NCBI RefSeq assembly: GCF_900116135.1
Contig: NZ_FOZX01000003.1
Coordinates: 1-64,000, forward strand
Direction: 5' to 3'
Length of the DNA stretch: 64,000 nucleotides
Source: Saccharopolyspora flava
Lineage (GTDB): Bacteria; Actinomycetota; Actinomycetes; Mycobacteriales; Pseudonocardiaceae
The notes under the pieces are model-generated. The model had not been told where the DNA came from and searched no databases. It was given only the letters and a program-made list of their open reading frames with translations. How positions within the stretch are numbered: the first letter of the stretch is position 1; every line of letters starts with the position of its first letter. This document shows, piece by piece, positions 35,810 to 43,964 of this stretch. Position numbers and translations under genes: made by a program.

Positions 35810-35841
35810 GGGGCGGCCGAGCCGATCAGGCCGGCCGCCCC
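35810..35841. terminator. Possible hairpin terminator overlapping the fic 3' end
   Basis: GGGGCGGCC (35810-35818) pairs with GGCCGCCCC (35833-35841). It follows the MBL stop by 9 nt and runs into the last codons of the convergent fic gene, so it may serve as a shared terminator. Confidence 0.4.
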
Positions 35842-36767
35842 CGGCGCCCCGCCTTCCCCGCGAACGAGTCCAACGCCAGCAGCACCTCATCGCTGCGCCA
35901 GCACCGGTTCCGCTTCATCCCGCTGAACTCGGTCACGATCCCCACCCCCTCCAACTCGGCGAACGCCCGCCGCGCCGCCGACGCGCTGATGTCCAACTCG
36001 CGCTGGGCGAAGGCGGCGTCCATGACCGGCTGCCTGGCGAGCACGTCGAGGATGCGGTGCCCCGCCGAGTCACGGCGGAGCCGCAGCTTCTCCTGCCACT
36101 CGGCGCGGATCGCGCGCAGCTCCTCGACCAGTTCGCGCCCGTTGGCGATCGCCCGGAACGACGACTCGGCGAACGAACGCGCGATGGGCTCGATGTCGCC
36201 GGCGCGGTAGGCGGTCAGCGCCTCGAAGTACCGGTCCGGGTGCGTCAGCAGCCCCGCCGAGACCGGAACGGTGATGTTCTTGGTCAGCCCTTTCCCCCGC
36301 AGCATCGCGTGGACCAGCGCCCGGCCCGTGCGCCCGTTGCCGTCGCCGAACGGGTGGATGGTCTCGAACTGCGCGTGCGCGACGGCCGCGTGGCACAGCA
36401 CCGGAACGTCGTCGCGGTCCATGAACCTGACCAGGTCTTCGATCGCAGCGTTCATGGCCCGGGCGTTCCCGGTGGGGTTCCGCTTACCGCCGTCGTTGAC
36501 CTCGGCCGGCGCCGCGCTCTTCGCCACTGCGCTGAGCTCTTCGAGCTTCACCGAGGCCGCAGCTTCGATGCGTGGCAGCACGGCCTCGAACGGGACGATC
36601 CCCAGGCCCGCCTCCCCGTCGAATCGGGCAATCTCGGAGGCTGCCTCGATGACTAGCGCGACGATCGACGTCGGCAGCAGGAGATCGAGGTCTGCGATCT
36701 CGCGAACGGCGTCGGTCTCCACAAATCCCCTTGCGATTTGGGGCGTGCGTCCGGAGATTACTTCCAC
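35826..36767 (-). CDS. Fic family protein
   Basis: About 313 residues. The N-terminal helical Fic_N-like region is followed by the Fic core with the complete active-site motif HPFGDGNGRTGR, which transfers AMP (or another phosphate-containing group) to target hydroxyls. A C-terminal winged-helix-like domain (AQRELDISASAARRAFAELEGVGIV) may bind DNA. The region that normally carries the inhibitory (S/T)xxxE(G/N) helix reads SVKLEE, keeping the glutamate but not the small residue after it. The start is uncertain: GTG 36767 fits the family but lacks a clear ribosome site. The gene is divergent from the LigD-like gene. Confidence 0.85.
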   Translation of the reverse strand: MEVISGRTPQIARGFVETDAVREIADLDLLLPTSIVALVIEAASEIARFDGEAGLGIVPFEAVLPRIEAAASVKLEELSAVAKSAAPAEVNDGGKRNPTGNARAMNAAIEDLVRFMDRDDVPVLCHAAVAHAQFETIHPFGDGNGRTGRALVHAMLRGKGLTKNITVPVSAGLLTHPDRYFEALTAYRAGDIEPIARSFAESSFRAIANGRELVEELRAIRAEWQEKLRLRRDSAGHRILDVLARQPVMDAAFAQRELDISASAARRAFAELEGVGIVTEFSGMKRNRCWRSDEVLLALDSFAGKAGRRGRPA

Positions 36768-36867
36768 TTCTGCGGTAAGTGGGTGTAGGAGGCGTGTGGT
36801 GGCGTGGCTGCGGGGGTCGGGGGGCGGGCCTAGTCTGGCCTTCGGAGGGCGAGCACCGGAGGTCGTC

Positions 36868-37866
36868 GTGGGCGAGGCCGTGACGTTGGACGTCGGGGGC
36901 ACCGCGGTGCCGGTGTCGCACCCGGACAAGGTGTTCTTCCCGGCGCGCGGCGAGACCAAGCTGGATCTCGTGCGCTACTACCAGGCGGTGGCCGAGCCGC
37001 TGCTGCGCACGCTCGGCGGCCGTCCGCTGCTGATGGAGCGCCACCCCGACGGGGCGAGCGGCAAGTCCTTCTTCCAGAAGCGGGTGCCCGCCTCGGCGCC
37101 GGAGTGGCTGCGCACGACCGTGGTCGAGACGCCCAACGGGACCACGAGCCACGCCCTGGTCGCCGCCGATCTCGCGCACGTCGTGTGGGCGGTGAACATG
37201 GGCTGCCTGGGCTTCCACGTGTGGCCCTACCAGGCCGGGCACCCCGAGATCATCGACGAGCTGCGCATCGACCTCGACCCCTCACCGGGCGTCGGGTACG
37301 CCGAGGTCCGCGAGGCCGCCGCGCGGACCCGCGAGTTCCTGGCCGAGGACGGCATCGACGTGCGGGTCAAGACCTCCGGTTCGCGCGGCCTGCACCTCTA
37401 CGTCGCGCTGGCCCCGGAGTGGGACAGCTACCGGGTGCGGGCCGCGGCCGTGGCGCTGGCGCGCGAGCTCGAACGCCGCCACCCCGATCTCATCACCGCG
37501 CAGTGGTGGAAGGAGCAGCGCGGCAGGCGGGTGTTCGTCGACTTCAACCAGAACGCCCCGCACAAGACGGTTTTCGGCGCCTGGTGCGCGCGGCCGAAGG
37601 TGGGCGGGCAGGTTTCGACGCCGATCGGCTGGGACGAGCTGGACGACGTCGCCCCCGATCAGCTCACCATCGCCACCGTGCCCGGCAGGCTCGCCGAGCG
37701 CGGCGACCCGTGGGCCGATGCCCGGCCGCAGACGATCGTGCCGCTGCTGGAACGCTACGACCGGGACATCGAGGGCGGGATGCAGGACGCGCCGTGGCCG
37801 CCGGTGTACCCGAAGCAGCCCAACGAGCCGCCCCGGGTGGCACCCAGCAGAGCGAAGCGCGACTGA
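36868..37866 (+). CDS. Stand-alone LigD-type DNA polymerase/primase domain protein
   Basis: A 332-residue archaeo-eukaryotic-primase-fold polymerase domain, as found in the non-homologous end-joining protein LigD. It begins VSHPDKVFFPARGETKLDLVRYY and shows FFQKRVP, the metal-binding IDLDPSPG and the HLYVALAPEW/VFVDFNQNAPHKTV segments with the third acidic residue. No ligase or nuclease domain is attached. GTG 36868 has GGAGG 5 nt upstream. A role in end joining with Ku is likely, but no Ku gene is in the window. Confidence 0.92.
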   Translation: MGEAVTLDVGGTAVPVSHPDKVFFPARGETKLDLVRYYQAVAEPLLRTLGGRPLLMERHPDGASGKSFFQKRVPASAPEWLRTTVVETPNGTTSHALVAADLAHVVWAVNMGCLGFHVWPYQAGHPEIIDELRIDLDPSPGVGYAEVREAAARTREFLAEDGIDVRVKTSGSRGLHLYVALAPEWDSYRVRAAAVALARELERRHPDLITAQWWKEQRGRRVFVDFNQNAPHKTVFGAWCARPKVGGQVSTPIGWDELDDVAPDQLTIATVPGRLAERGDPWADARPQTIVPLLERYDRDIEGGMQDAPWPPVYPKQPNEPPRVAPSRAKRD

Positions 37867-37896
37867 CCGAGAACCCCTGCCTTGCACCTGATTTCG

Positions 37897-38127
37897 CTAG
37901 ACCGACATGCGCGGCACCTTGAGCACCGCTTCGGCGACCCTGCGGGCCTCGGAGTGGCAGTCGTCGCACGTCCGCCACAGCCAGGCCTCCTGGGTCGCGT
38001 CGGCGACGACCTCCTGGCTGCACAGGGTGCTGACGAGCATGCCGCTCGGGTAGGCGTTGCCCCACGGGCGCTTGTCGAGACTCGCGTGCCGCCGTCCATC
38101 CGCCGGCACCCAGTGAAACGGATACAT
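37897..38127 (-). CDS. Small zinc-finger-like protein divergent from the HTH regulator
   Basis: A 76-residue conserved actinomycete protein with His14, Cys36, Cys54 and Cys57 (CDDC) able to form an HCCC zinc site. Family-like segments are RPWGNAYPSGM and ADATQEAWLWRTC. ATG 38127 is chosen; a longer frame to 38412 would overlap the divergent regulator and is unlikely. Similar small proteins are often found beside DUF5753 regulators in Pseudonocardiales, to my recollection. Function unknown. Confidence 0.7.
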   Translation of the reverse strand: MYPFHWVPADGRRHASLDKRPWGNAYPSGMLVSTLCSQEVVADATQEAWLWRTCDDCHSEARRVAEAVLKVPRMSV

Positions 38128-38344
38128 CGCGATCCACAGCCCCCTCTTGTCGTGCCCGGGGCGCGCGGTCGCACCCCGGACCGAGGACCGCGGCCGGATC
38201 CCTCCCGAACCGGTCGCGGTCTCGATCAAACCGGGACCAATGGTCATGGTCTCGGGACCACTGCGGCAATTCCCCGAACGGATGACGCCATTCGGCGGGC
38301 ACATCTGTGCGTGATCGCCCGCTTTCCCACTTCTTGACCCACTG

Positions 38345-38374
38345 TTCTGGTCCACTGCGCACCTGAAATAAGCT
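38345..38374 (+). promoter_or_regulatory. Candidate leaderless promoter of the HTH/DUF5753 gene
   Basis: -10 TAAGCT (38369-38374) ends 7 nt before the ATG at 38382. A weak -35 TTCTGG (38345-38350) lies 18 nt upstream of it. No ribosome-binding site precedes the ATG, which fits a leaderless transcript. Confidence 0.4.
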
Positions 38375-38381
38375 GTGGTGC

Positions 38382-39239
38382 ATGAGCGAGACCACTCCGG
38401 CGCCGCGGGCATACGTTCTCGGTGCGGAAATCCGGGATGCGCGATCGCGCACCGGTCTCGGGCTGCGCCAATTGGCAGGACGTCTCGACGTGTCGCACTC
38501 CGTCGTGGTCCGCTGGGAACGCGGCGAACGGGTGCCCTCCACCGAGTCCGTGTCCGCCGTGTGCGCCGTGCTGGGCTTATCCAGCCCGGCTCGCGACCGG
38601 CTGCTGCGACTCACCCGCGAGGCGCAGGCCGAGCCTCCCAACTCGGTGTCGGTGGGATCGGTCGGCGAAGCCGATCAGCTCACCGCGCTGCTGGAGTTCG
38701 AGCGGATCGCCACGGCGATCACCGACGTCTCCCCCATCCTCATCCCCGGCTTGTTGCAGACCACCGACTACGCGCGCGCGATCATGGGCACCGGAATCCC
38801 GGAGCACGAGGTCGCCACGCGGGTGGCGGTCCGGCTCGGCCGGCGTGAGGTGATCACGCGCAGCCAGGAACCCGTGCGCTACACGGCTTTCCTGCTCGAA
38901 TCCGTGTTGCACCAGCCCATCGGCGGGCGCGCCGTGCTGCTCGACCAGCTGCGCCACGTCCGCGAGATGAGCAACCGGGACAACATCGACATCCGCATCA
39001 TCCCGCTGTCGGCGGGGTGGACGCCCGCGCACGCCGGGCCCTTCGTGCTCCTGGAGTTCGCCAAGGCCTCGCCCGTCGTGCACCTCGAACACCACCGGTC
39101 CAGCGCATTCCTGCGGGATCCCGGCGACGTGACGGCATTCGTCAAGGCCGGGAAGGACCTGGGGCAATTCGCGATGAGCAGCGACGACTCGGTTCGCCTC
39201 GTCGACGAGATCATCCACCGAGAGGAGACAACACCGTGA
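38382..39239 (+). CDS. XRE-type regulator with DUF5753 (Scr1-like)
   Basis: A 285-residue protein with an N-terminal helix-turn-helix (about 12-70: LGLRQLAGRLDVSHSVVVRWERGERVPS) and the DUF5753 sensor-like domain (about 100-275, with PILIPGLLQTTDYARA, RQEVLTR-like RREVITRSQEPVRYTAFLLESVL, PLSAGWTPAHAGPFVLLEF). Such regulators pair with small DUF397 proteins in actinomycetes (Scr1/Scr2, WhiJ-like) and some are described as antitoxin-like. The stop overlaps the DUF397 start by 4 nt (GTGA). Confidence 0.92.
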   Translation: MSETTPAPRAYVLGAEIRDARSRTGLGLRQLAGRLDVSHSVVVRWERGERVPSTESVSAVCAVLGLSSPARDRLLRLTREAQAEPPNSVSVGSVGEADQLTALLEFERIATAITDVSPILIPGLLQTTDYARAIMGTGIPEHEVATRVAVRLGRREVITRSQEPVRYTAFLLESVLHQPIGGRAVLLDQLRHVREMSNRDNIDIRIIPLSAGWTPAHAGPFVLLEFAKASPVVHLEHHRSSAFLRDPGDVTAFVKAGKDLGQFAMSSDDSVRLVDEIIHREETTP

Positions 39240-39436
39240 CGTTGCTGCAGTCGCCGGTCGGTTGGCGCAAGTCCAGCCGGAGCAGCCAGGAGACCAACTG
39301 CGTCGAGGTCGGCCGCGTCATCGGAGGTGCCGCCGTGCGCGACACCAAGGACCGCGCCGGGGGCCACTTAACGGCCAACTCGGCGCAGTGGCACTACTTC
39401 GTCAGAGCGATCAAGACGGGTCGCTTCGACCGATAG
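39236..39436 (+). CDS. DUF397 domain-containing small protein
   Basis: A 66-residue DUF397 protein with the hallmark WRKSSRSSQETNCVEV and the ending VRDTKDRAGGHL. Partner of the upstream HTH/DUF5753 regulator, with translationally coupled GTG start at 39236. It is toxin-like in some Scr-type pairs and a developmental or secondary-metabolism modulator in others; which applies here is unknown. Confidence 0.9.
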   Translation: MTLLQSPVGWRKSSRSSQETNCVEVGRVIGGAAVRDTKDRAGGHLTANSAQWHYFVRAIKTGRFDR

Positions 39437-39452
39437 CGCCGGCCTCACCGGC

Positions 39453-39499
39453 CACGAACCGGGAGCGTTCCGCCCAGCGCGGAGCGCTCCCGGTTCGTG
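39453..39499. terminator. Bidirectional hairpin terminator
   Basis: 15-bp perfect stem (39453-39467 with 39485-39499), 17-nt loop. It follows the DUF397 stop and precedes the convergent beta-lactamase stop at 39509. Confidence 0.85.
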
Positions 39500-39508
39500 C
39501 TGGGCGAA

Positions 39509-40408
39509 TCAGGCCACCCGCTCGACCACGAGGCGGGTGGCCTCGGCCAGCAGCGCGTTGTTCGCCGCGTCCTCCGCCCGGGGACGGCCGGTCAGCAGCG
39601 AGATGACGATCGGCGTTCCGGTGCCGGTCCAGGTCACGGCGAAGTCGTTGGCGACGCCGTAGGCGCTGCCGCCGCCGGTCTTGTCGGCCGTGCGCCAGTC
39701 GCCGGGCACCCCGGCGCGGATCCGGGCGTCGCCGGTGGTGTTGCCGAGCATCCAGCGGGTCAGCAGGTCCCGCTCCGGGGCGCCGAGCACGTCGCCGAGC
39801 AGGAGCGCCTGCAGCCCGTCGGCCAGCGCCTTCGGGCTGGAGGTGTCGCGCTCGTCGCCGGGGACGGCGGTGTTGAGCTCGGTCTCCCAGCGGTCCAGCC
39901 GGGTCACCGGGTCGCCGATGGAGCGGGCGAAGTCGGTGATGGCCCGCGGACCGCCGAGCTCGCGCAGCAGCAGGTTGCCGGCGGTGTTGTCGGAGTGCTG
40001 CAGCGCCGCCGCGCACAGCTCGCCGACGGTCATGCCGGTGCCCACGCGCGTCTCGGTGATCGGGGAGTACTCGACGAGCTGCCCGGCGTCGTAGCGGATG
40101 ACGCGATCGAAGTAGCCGCCGGCCAGGCCGTGGGCTCGCAGCAGCGCGGCCGAGGCGTAGACCTTGAACGTCGAGCACAGCGCGGCCCGCTCGTCGGCCC
40201 GGTGGGCGAGGGTGCGCCCGGTGGCGGCGTTGCGCGCGAACAACCCGAGGCGCGCGTCGTAGCGCCGCTCCAGCTCCACCAGCGCCGGGTCCGGCCCCTG
40301 GGCGGGCGCGGGAGCCGCGGGTGTCCGCGGCGCGCACGCGGCGATCGGCGCGGCCAGCAGCGCCCCCAGAACCGCACGACGCGCCAAGCGAAATTCAGTG
40401 TGCTGCAA
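39509..40408 (-). CDS. Class A beta-lactamase (lipoprotein)
   Basis: A 299-residue serine beta-lactamase with the full class A motif set: STFK (nucleophile Ser and Lys), SDN (QHSDNTA), the omega-loop ETELN with the deacylating glutamate, and KTGGGSAYG. The N-terminus has paired arginines, a hydrophobic stretch and the lipobox PIAAC (Cys25), so it is probably a Tat or Sec lipoprotein. The likely start is TTG 40408, with GGAGGG 7 nt upstream. The ORF is open to 40480, but those residues do not look like a signal peptide. It should hydrolyse penicillins or cephalosporins outside the membrane. Confidence 0.93.
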   Translation of the reverse strand: MQHTEFRLARRAVLGALLAAPIAACAPRTPAAPAPAQGPDPALVELERRYDARLGLFARNAATGRTLAHRADERAALCSTFKVYASAALLRAHGLAGGYFDRVIRYDAGQLVEYSPITETRVGTGMTVGELCAAALQHSDNTAGNLLLRELGGPRAITDFARSIGDPVTRLDRWETELNTAVPGDERDTSSPKALADGLQALLLGDVLGAPERDLLTRWMLGNTTGDARIRAGVPGDWRTADKTGGGSAYGVANDFAVTWTGTGTPIVISLLTGRPRAEDAANNALLAEATRLVVERVA

Positions 40409-40594
40409 CTGCTTTCCCTCCAGTAGTGCCAACGCCCCCAACCAACCACCCCCGCTCCGATAGCACCAATAAGAACGCACCCCACTCCTGATATCCGTTC
40501 CCTATCACCCCAGCTCCGCACCGCGCCCCAGCCCGACTCCCCTCACGAAAAAACTCCTCCGGAGGCTCCGTTCCGGGACGTCGGGTTCCGGGAG

Positions 40595-40668
40595 GGGGAC
40601 AGTTTTAGTCCAAATTGTCCCGACATTTCAGGCATTGATCATGGGTGATTCGAGGAAAAACTGTCCCC
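40595..40668. repeat. Interspersed inverted-repeat element, copy C
   Basis: 74-nt element bounded by the perfect inverted ends GGGGACAGTTTT (40595-40606) and AAAACTGTCCCC (40657-40668). Its reverse complement aligns with the 55057-55129 copy, including CCATGATCAATG in the centre, so it is inserted in the opposite orientation. It lies 8 nt downstream of the beta-lactamase-like gene's stop on the minus strand. Confidence 0.8.
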
Positions 40669-40676
40669 TGGTGAGG

Positions 40677-41567
40677 TCACAGCCGCCCGGAACGCAGATC
40701 CGTGACCGCGAGGCGGGCGCACTCGGCGATGGCCTCGTCCACGCGGGGCAGGGCCGGGTCCGCCCGGGCGGCGAGGGTGAACACCGCCACCGCCACCGGG
40801 GCCTCGCCGTCGAACTCCACCACCGAGACCTCGTTGCGGACCGCGCCGATCGTCCCGGTCTTGCCCGAGACCTGCACCCCGCGGAACGGGAACCCCGCGC
40901 GCACCCGGTGCATCCACGCCTGCTGCCCGAGCAACCGGCGGACGAACGCGCACTGCTGCGGTGAGGCCACCGCGTCGGCCCAGATCAGCTCCATCAACCG
41001 GGTCATCTCGCGGGGCGTGGTGGCGCTGGCGTAGGACGGGTCGTAGGCGCGGACGGTGCGGGCCGCGTCGTTGTCGGCGAGCAGCGCGAACGCCTCGGCC
41101 GCGCTGCTCGCACCCATCTCGCGGACCAGCGCGGCGTTCGCGTCGGCGGTGCCCCCGACCACCCGAGTCCGCTCCAGCCCCAGGTCGGCCAGCGTCTCAG
41201 TGACCGCGTCCAGGCCGATCGCGCCCAGGATGACGTCGGCGGCGGCGTTGTCGGACACCGACACCATCGACGCCGCCAGGTCGCGCCAGGACAACCGGAC
41301 CGGGTCCTGGAAGATCGCCACCCCCGTCGGTCCGGGTGTGCACGCGGTGGGGTCCAGCCGGATCGTCTCGCGCGGGTCGAGGGTTCCGGCGTCGAAGGCG
41401 CGGGCGAGCGCGACCAGCAGCGGCAGCTTGTAGACCGAGGCGGTGACCACCAGGTCGTCCGCCCCGGAACCGAGCTCGTGCCCACCACCGCCGAGCCGCA
41501 CCGCGTGCACCCAGCCCTGTGCACCGGCATCGGCGAGCACCTCCCGGATGCGCTGCTCGGTGCTCAC
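40677..41567 (-). CDS. Beta-lactamase-like serine hydrolase lacking the class A glutamate
   Basis: A 296-residue penicillin-recognising fold protein with the SVYK nucleophile motif (about residue 46), SDN (SVSDNAA) and KTG (SGKTGT near 235). The ExxLN omega-loop motif that supplies the deacylation glutamate in class A enzymes is absent; the equivalent region reads RVVGGTADANAAL. No signal peptide is visible, suggesting a cytoplasmic enzyme. GTG 41567 overlaps the stop of the LysR gene (GTGA), so both are translated together. It may be an esterase, a slow beta-lactam binder or a peptidase; true beta-lactamase activity is doubtful. Confidence 0.82.
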   Translation of the reverse strand: MSTEQRIREVLADAGAQGWVHAVRLGGGGHELGSGADDLVVTASVYKLPLLVALARAFDAGTLDPRETIRLDPTACTPGPTGVAIFQDPVRLSWRDLAASMVSVSDNAAADVILGAIGLDAVTETLADLGLERTRVVGGTADANAALVREMGASSAAEAFALLADNDAARTVRAYDPSYASATTPREMTRLMELIWADAVASPQQCAFVRRLLGQQAWMHRVRAGFPFRGVQVSGKTGTIGAVRNEVSVVEFDGEAPVAVAVFTLAARADPALPRVDEAIAECARLAVTDLRSGRL

Positions 41568-42430
41568 GACAGCTCCCGCAGCGCCGTTTCGAGCGCCTCG
41601 CACACCGCGGACTGCGGCGACGGGTCCGGCCACACCACCCTCACCCGCAGCGCGAACTCGTCCCCGGCGGGCACGGCGACCACGCCCGGTGCGCGCAGGT
41701 CGGGGTCGGTGCTGAGCGCGAAGGCGCGTCCGGCCGCGACGGCGCCGAGCGCGTCGCGGTCGCCCGGCGCGGGCAGGAACTCGGGATCGAGCCCGCGCTC
41801 CCGGAGCGTGTCCACCAGCAGGTCGAAGGCGGCGGTGCCGTGGGCGCGCGGGGCGGTGGCGCAGGCCAGGCCGCGCAGCGCCCGGATGCCGTGCTTGGTC
41901 GCCGCGGGGTGATCGGCGGGTACCAGCAACCGGCGCGGGATCTTGATCACCGGGGAGGCCTCGAGCTCGCCCAGCAGCGCCGGGTGGTGCACGACGGCGC
42001 AGTCGAGCCGTCCGCCGGCCACGGCGTCGACGAGGTCGACGGTGGCGGTGGTGCTGACGATGACGGTGCGAGCCTGGGGATCGGGTGCGCGCAGCGCCGC
42101 GACCAGGCCGGCGACCTGGCGGTCCCCGAGGGCGGCGATGACGCCGATGCGCACCGCTCCCCTGTTCTCCCGCTGCCGCGCCGCGGCCTCGGTGAACTCC
42201 TCGGCCTGGTCCAGCAGCGCCCGCGCTCGCGGCAGCAGGTCGGCTCCGGCGGTGGTGAGCCGCACGCCGCGCGAACCTCGGGTGAGCAGGGTGACGCCGA
42301 GCCGGTTCTCGAGCCGCTGGACACCTTGGGACAGCGGCGGCTGGGTCATGCCGAGCCGGTCGGCGGCGTGCCCGAAGTGACCTTCCTCGGCGACCGCGAC
42401 GAAGAACCGGAGATGGCGCAGCAGGTCCAC
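41564..42430 (-). CDS. LysR-family transcriptional regulator
   Basis: A 288-residue LTTR with an N-terminal winged helix (LRFFVAVAEEGHFGHAADRLGMTQPPLSQGVQRLENRLGV, residues 7-46) and a periplasmic-binding-like effector domain (VRIGVIAALG onward). It is translationally coupled to the downstream beta-lactamase-like gene. LTTRs of the AmpR type control beta-lactamases, so regulation of its neighbour is plausible. Effector unknown. GTG start at 42430 with weak ribosome site. Confidence 0.93.
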   Translation of the reverse strand: MDLLRHLRFFVAVAEEGHFGHAADRLGMTQPPLSQGVQRLENRLGVTLLTRGSRGVRLTTAGADLLPRARALLDQAEEFTEAAARQRENRGAVRIGVIAALGDRQVAGLVAALRAPDPQARTVIVSTTATVDLVDAVAGGRLDCAVVHHPALLGELEASPVIKIPRRLLVPADHPAATKHGIRALRGLACATAPRAHGTAAFDLLVDTLRERGLDPEFLPAPGDRDALGAVAAGRAFALSTDPDLRAPGVVAVPAGDEFALRVRVVWPDPSPQSAVCEALETALRELS

Positions 42431-42460
42431 ACCGCCGATCCAAGCACAGGGTCCGAACGC

Positions 42461-42499
42461 GCGAGGGCCCGGAACGCCGCGCGCGTTCCGGGCCCTCGC
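42461..42499 (-). terminator. Strong hairpin terminator of the L,D-transpeptidase gene
   Basis: 17-bp perfect stem (42461-42477 with 42483-42499) with a 5-nt loop. It starts 13 nt after the stop of the L,D-transpeptidase gene and lies upstream of the LysR start. Confidence 0.88.
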
Positions 42500-42512
42500 G
42501 GACTTCCGCGTG

Positions 42513-43667
42513 TCAGGGAGCGTGGTACAGGGCGCTGCCCTTGACGTACTCCTCCCACGGCACGGTCCAGTCCCAGATGTCTCCGTCGGCCTTGGTCAGC
42601 GGCTTCTCGGTGCCGATGATCTCCACCGGGTCTCCGATCTGGGTGAACTCCAGGAACCACCTGCCGTCGGTGCTGGAGAGGTTGACGCAGCCGTGGGTGA
42701 CGTTGCTGTTGCCCTGCGCGCCGGTGCTCGCGGTGTTGGTGTGCACGTACTCGCCGTTGTTGGAGATGCGCACGGCGTTGGGCAGCACCTCGTCGTAGGA
42801 GCCGGGCGCGCCGCGGGCCGGGCCGCCCCAGCTCCAGGAGTTCATCCGCACCGAGTCGTGCCGCTCGGTGGCGACGTGGATGCCGTACTGCGTCGGGTAG
42901 GCGGACTGCCCGTAGGAGGCGTCCATCTTCCGGATCTCCTGGCCGTCCTGGTAGACGGTGAAGGTGTGGTTGTCGATGTCGCCGACGGAGCGCTGATCGC
43001 GTCCGATGGTGAAGTTCGACTCGAAGTTCTTGTCGCCCATGACGCCGCCGCCGGTGTCGATGCCGTAGAGGTTGGCCTTGACCTTCACCTGGGTGCCGGC
43101 CTTCCAGTACTCCTTGGGCCGCCAGTTGACCTGGTCGTCGGAGTACCAGTTGAACGAGCCCTCGGTGGGCACGGAGGTCTCGATCTGCAGGCGGCGCTCG
43201 ACGGCGGCCTTGTCCTGGACGGGCTTGTCGAAGTAGATGGAGACGGGCATCGCGATGCCGACGGTGTCTCCGTCGCTGGGGCGGGTCCGGTCGACGTTGA
43301 CGATGTCGGTCGGGGTGGCGGTGGTGAACGTCGAGTTCAGCGGGATCGACGGGCGGCCCTCCTGATCGTGGGCGACGGCCTGCACGTGGTAGGTCGTGCC
43401 GAAGGCCAGCGGCTCGTTGATCTGCCACTTGTGCCCGCTGCGGTCGATCTCGCCGGGCACCGGGGCGCCGTTGGCGGTCACGTTGACCGAGGTCAGAACT
43501 CCGCGGTGCGCGGTGAGCACCAGCGGGTCACTGGGCGCCAGCTGCGCCGTCTTGTCCGGGATCGAGGTCGTCACCGACGCCTCGGATGGATCCGGTCCGC
43601 CGCACGCCGTCACCGCGCACGCGACCAGACTCGCGATGGCTAGTTGGCACGCAACAACCCCCCGCAT
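42513..43667 (-). CDS. L,D-transpeptidase (YkuD domain) lipoprotein
   Basis: A 384-residue secreted enzyme that forms 3-3 crosslinks in peptidoglycan, of the LdtMt2 type. The signal peptide ends with the lipobox VTAC (about Cys22). Two Ig-like domains follow (about 30-230: Big_10-type, with TATPTDIVNVDRTRPSDGDTVGIAMPV). The YkuD catalytic domain ends with the active-site THGCVNLS motif around residue 330. L,D-transpeptidases are insensitive to most beta-lactams except carbapenems, and two beta-lactamase-fold genes lie next door. Confidence 0.94.
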   Translation of the reverse strand: MRGVVACQLAIASLVACAVTACGGPDPSEASVTTSIPDKTAQLAPSDPLVLTAHRGVLTSVNVTANGAPVPGEIDRSGHKWQINEPLAFGTTYHVQAVAHDQEGRPSIPLNSTFTTATPTDIVNVDRTRPSDGDTVGIAMPVSIYFDKPVQDKAAVERRLQIETSVPTEGSFNWYSDDQVNWRPKEYWKAGTQVKVKANLYGIDTGGGVMGDKNFESNFTIGRDQRSVGDIDNHTFTVYQDGQEIRKMDASYGQSAYPTQYGIHVATERHDSVRMNSWSWGGPARGAPGSYDEVLPNAVRISNNGEYVHTNTASTGAQGNSNVTHGCVNLSSTDGRWFLEFTQIGDPVEIIGTEKPLTKADGDIWDWTVPWEEYVKGSALYHAP

Positions 43668-43964
43668 ACCGGCCTCCCCACAAACCCTGCACCGTCTCGT
43701 TGGTAGTCAGTAACTCTCCGGGCGCCGAGCGGGGTTCTCAACACGATCAAGCGCGACGACGTGGGGATTTCCCGGAGCGCCGTTGACCAGCGCGGGGCCG
43801 CGGAACCGCGAGGAACGCTCCATCGTGTGGATTGAAGCCGGGCGAACTCATTTAGCAACTACCCGCAGTCGACTGCAAGCACGACACACCTTGATCGGGT
43901 CATACGATCGGTGGACATCAAGTTTCCTCGCCGGACCCGGCGGCTCGCAAAACGCGAACATCCA
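43668..43964. other. Gap between mce4F and the L,D-transpeptidase gene
   Basis: 297 nt with no convincing gene. Both flanking genes are on the minus strand. The transpeptidase promoter must lie here; no strong terminator for the mce operon was identified. The mam genes that follow mce4F in mycobacteria are absent. Confidence 0.4.

Noticed and set aside
37664-38641. A longer minus-strand frame covering the LigD 3' end and zinc-finger region
   Set aside because: It overlaps well-supported genes in other frames and its product is Arg/Ser-rich without family features.
40677-41567. Calling the second beta-lactamase-fold protein a class A beta-lactamase
   Set aside because: The ExxLN glutamate and a signal peptide are both missing, so only a beta-lactamase-like serine hydrolase is supported.
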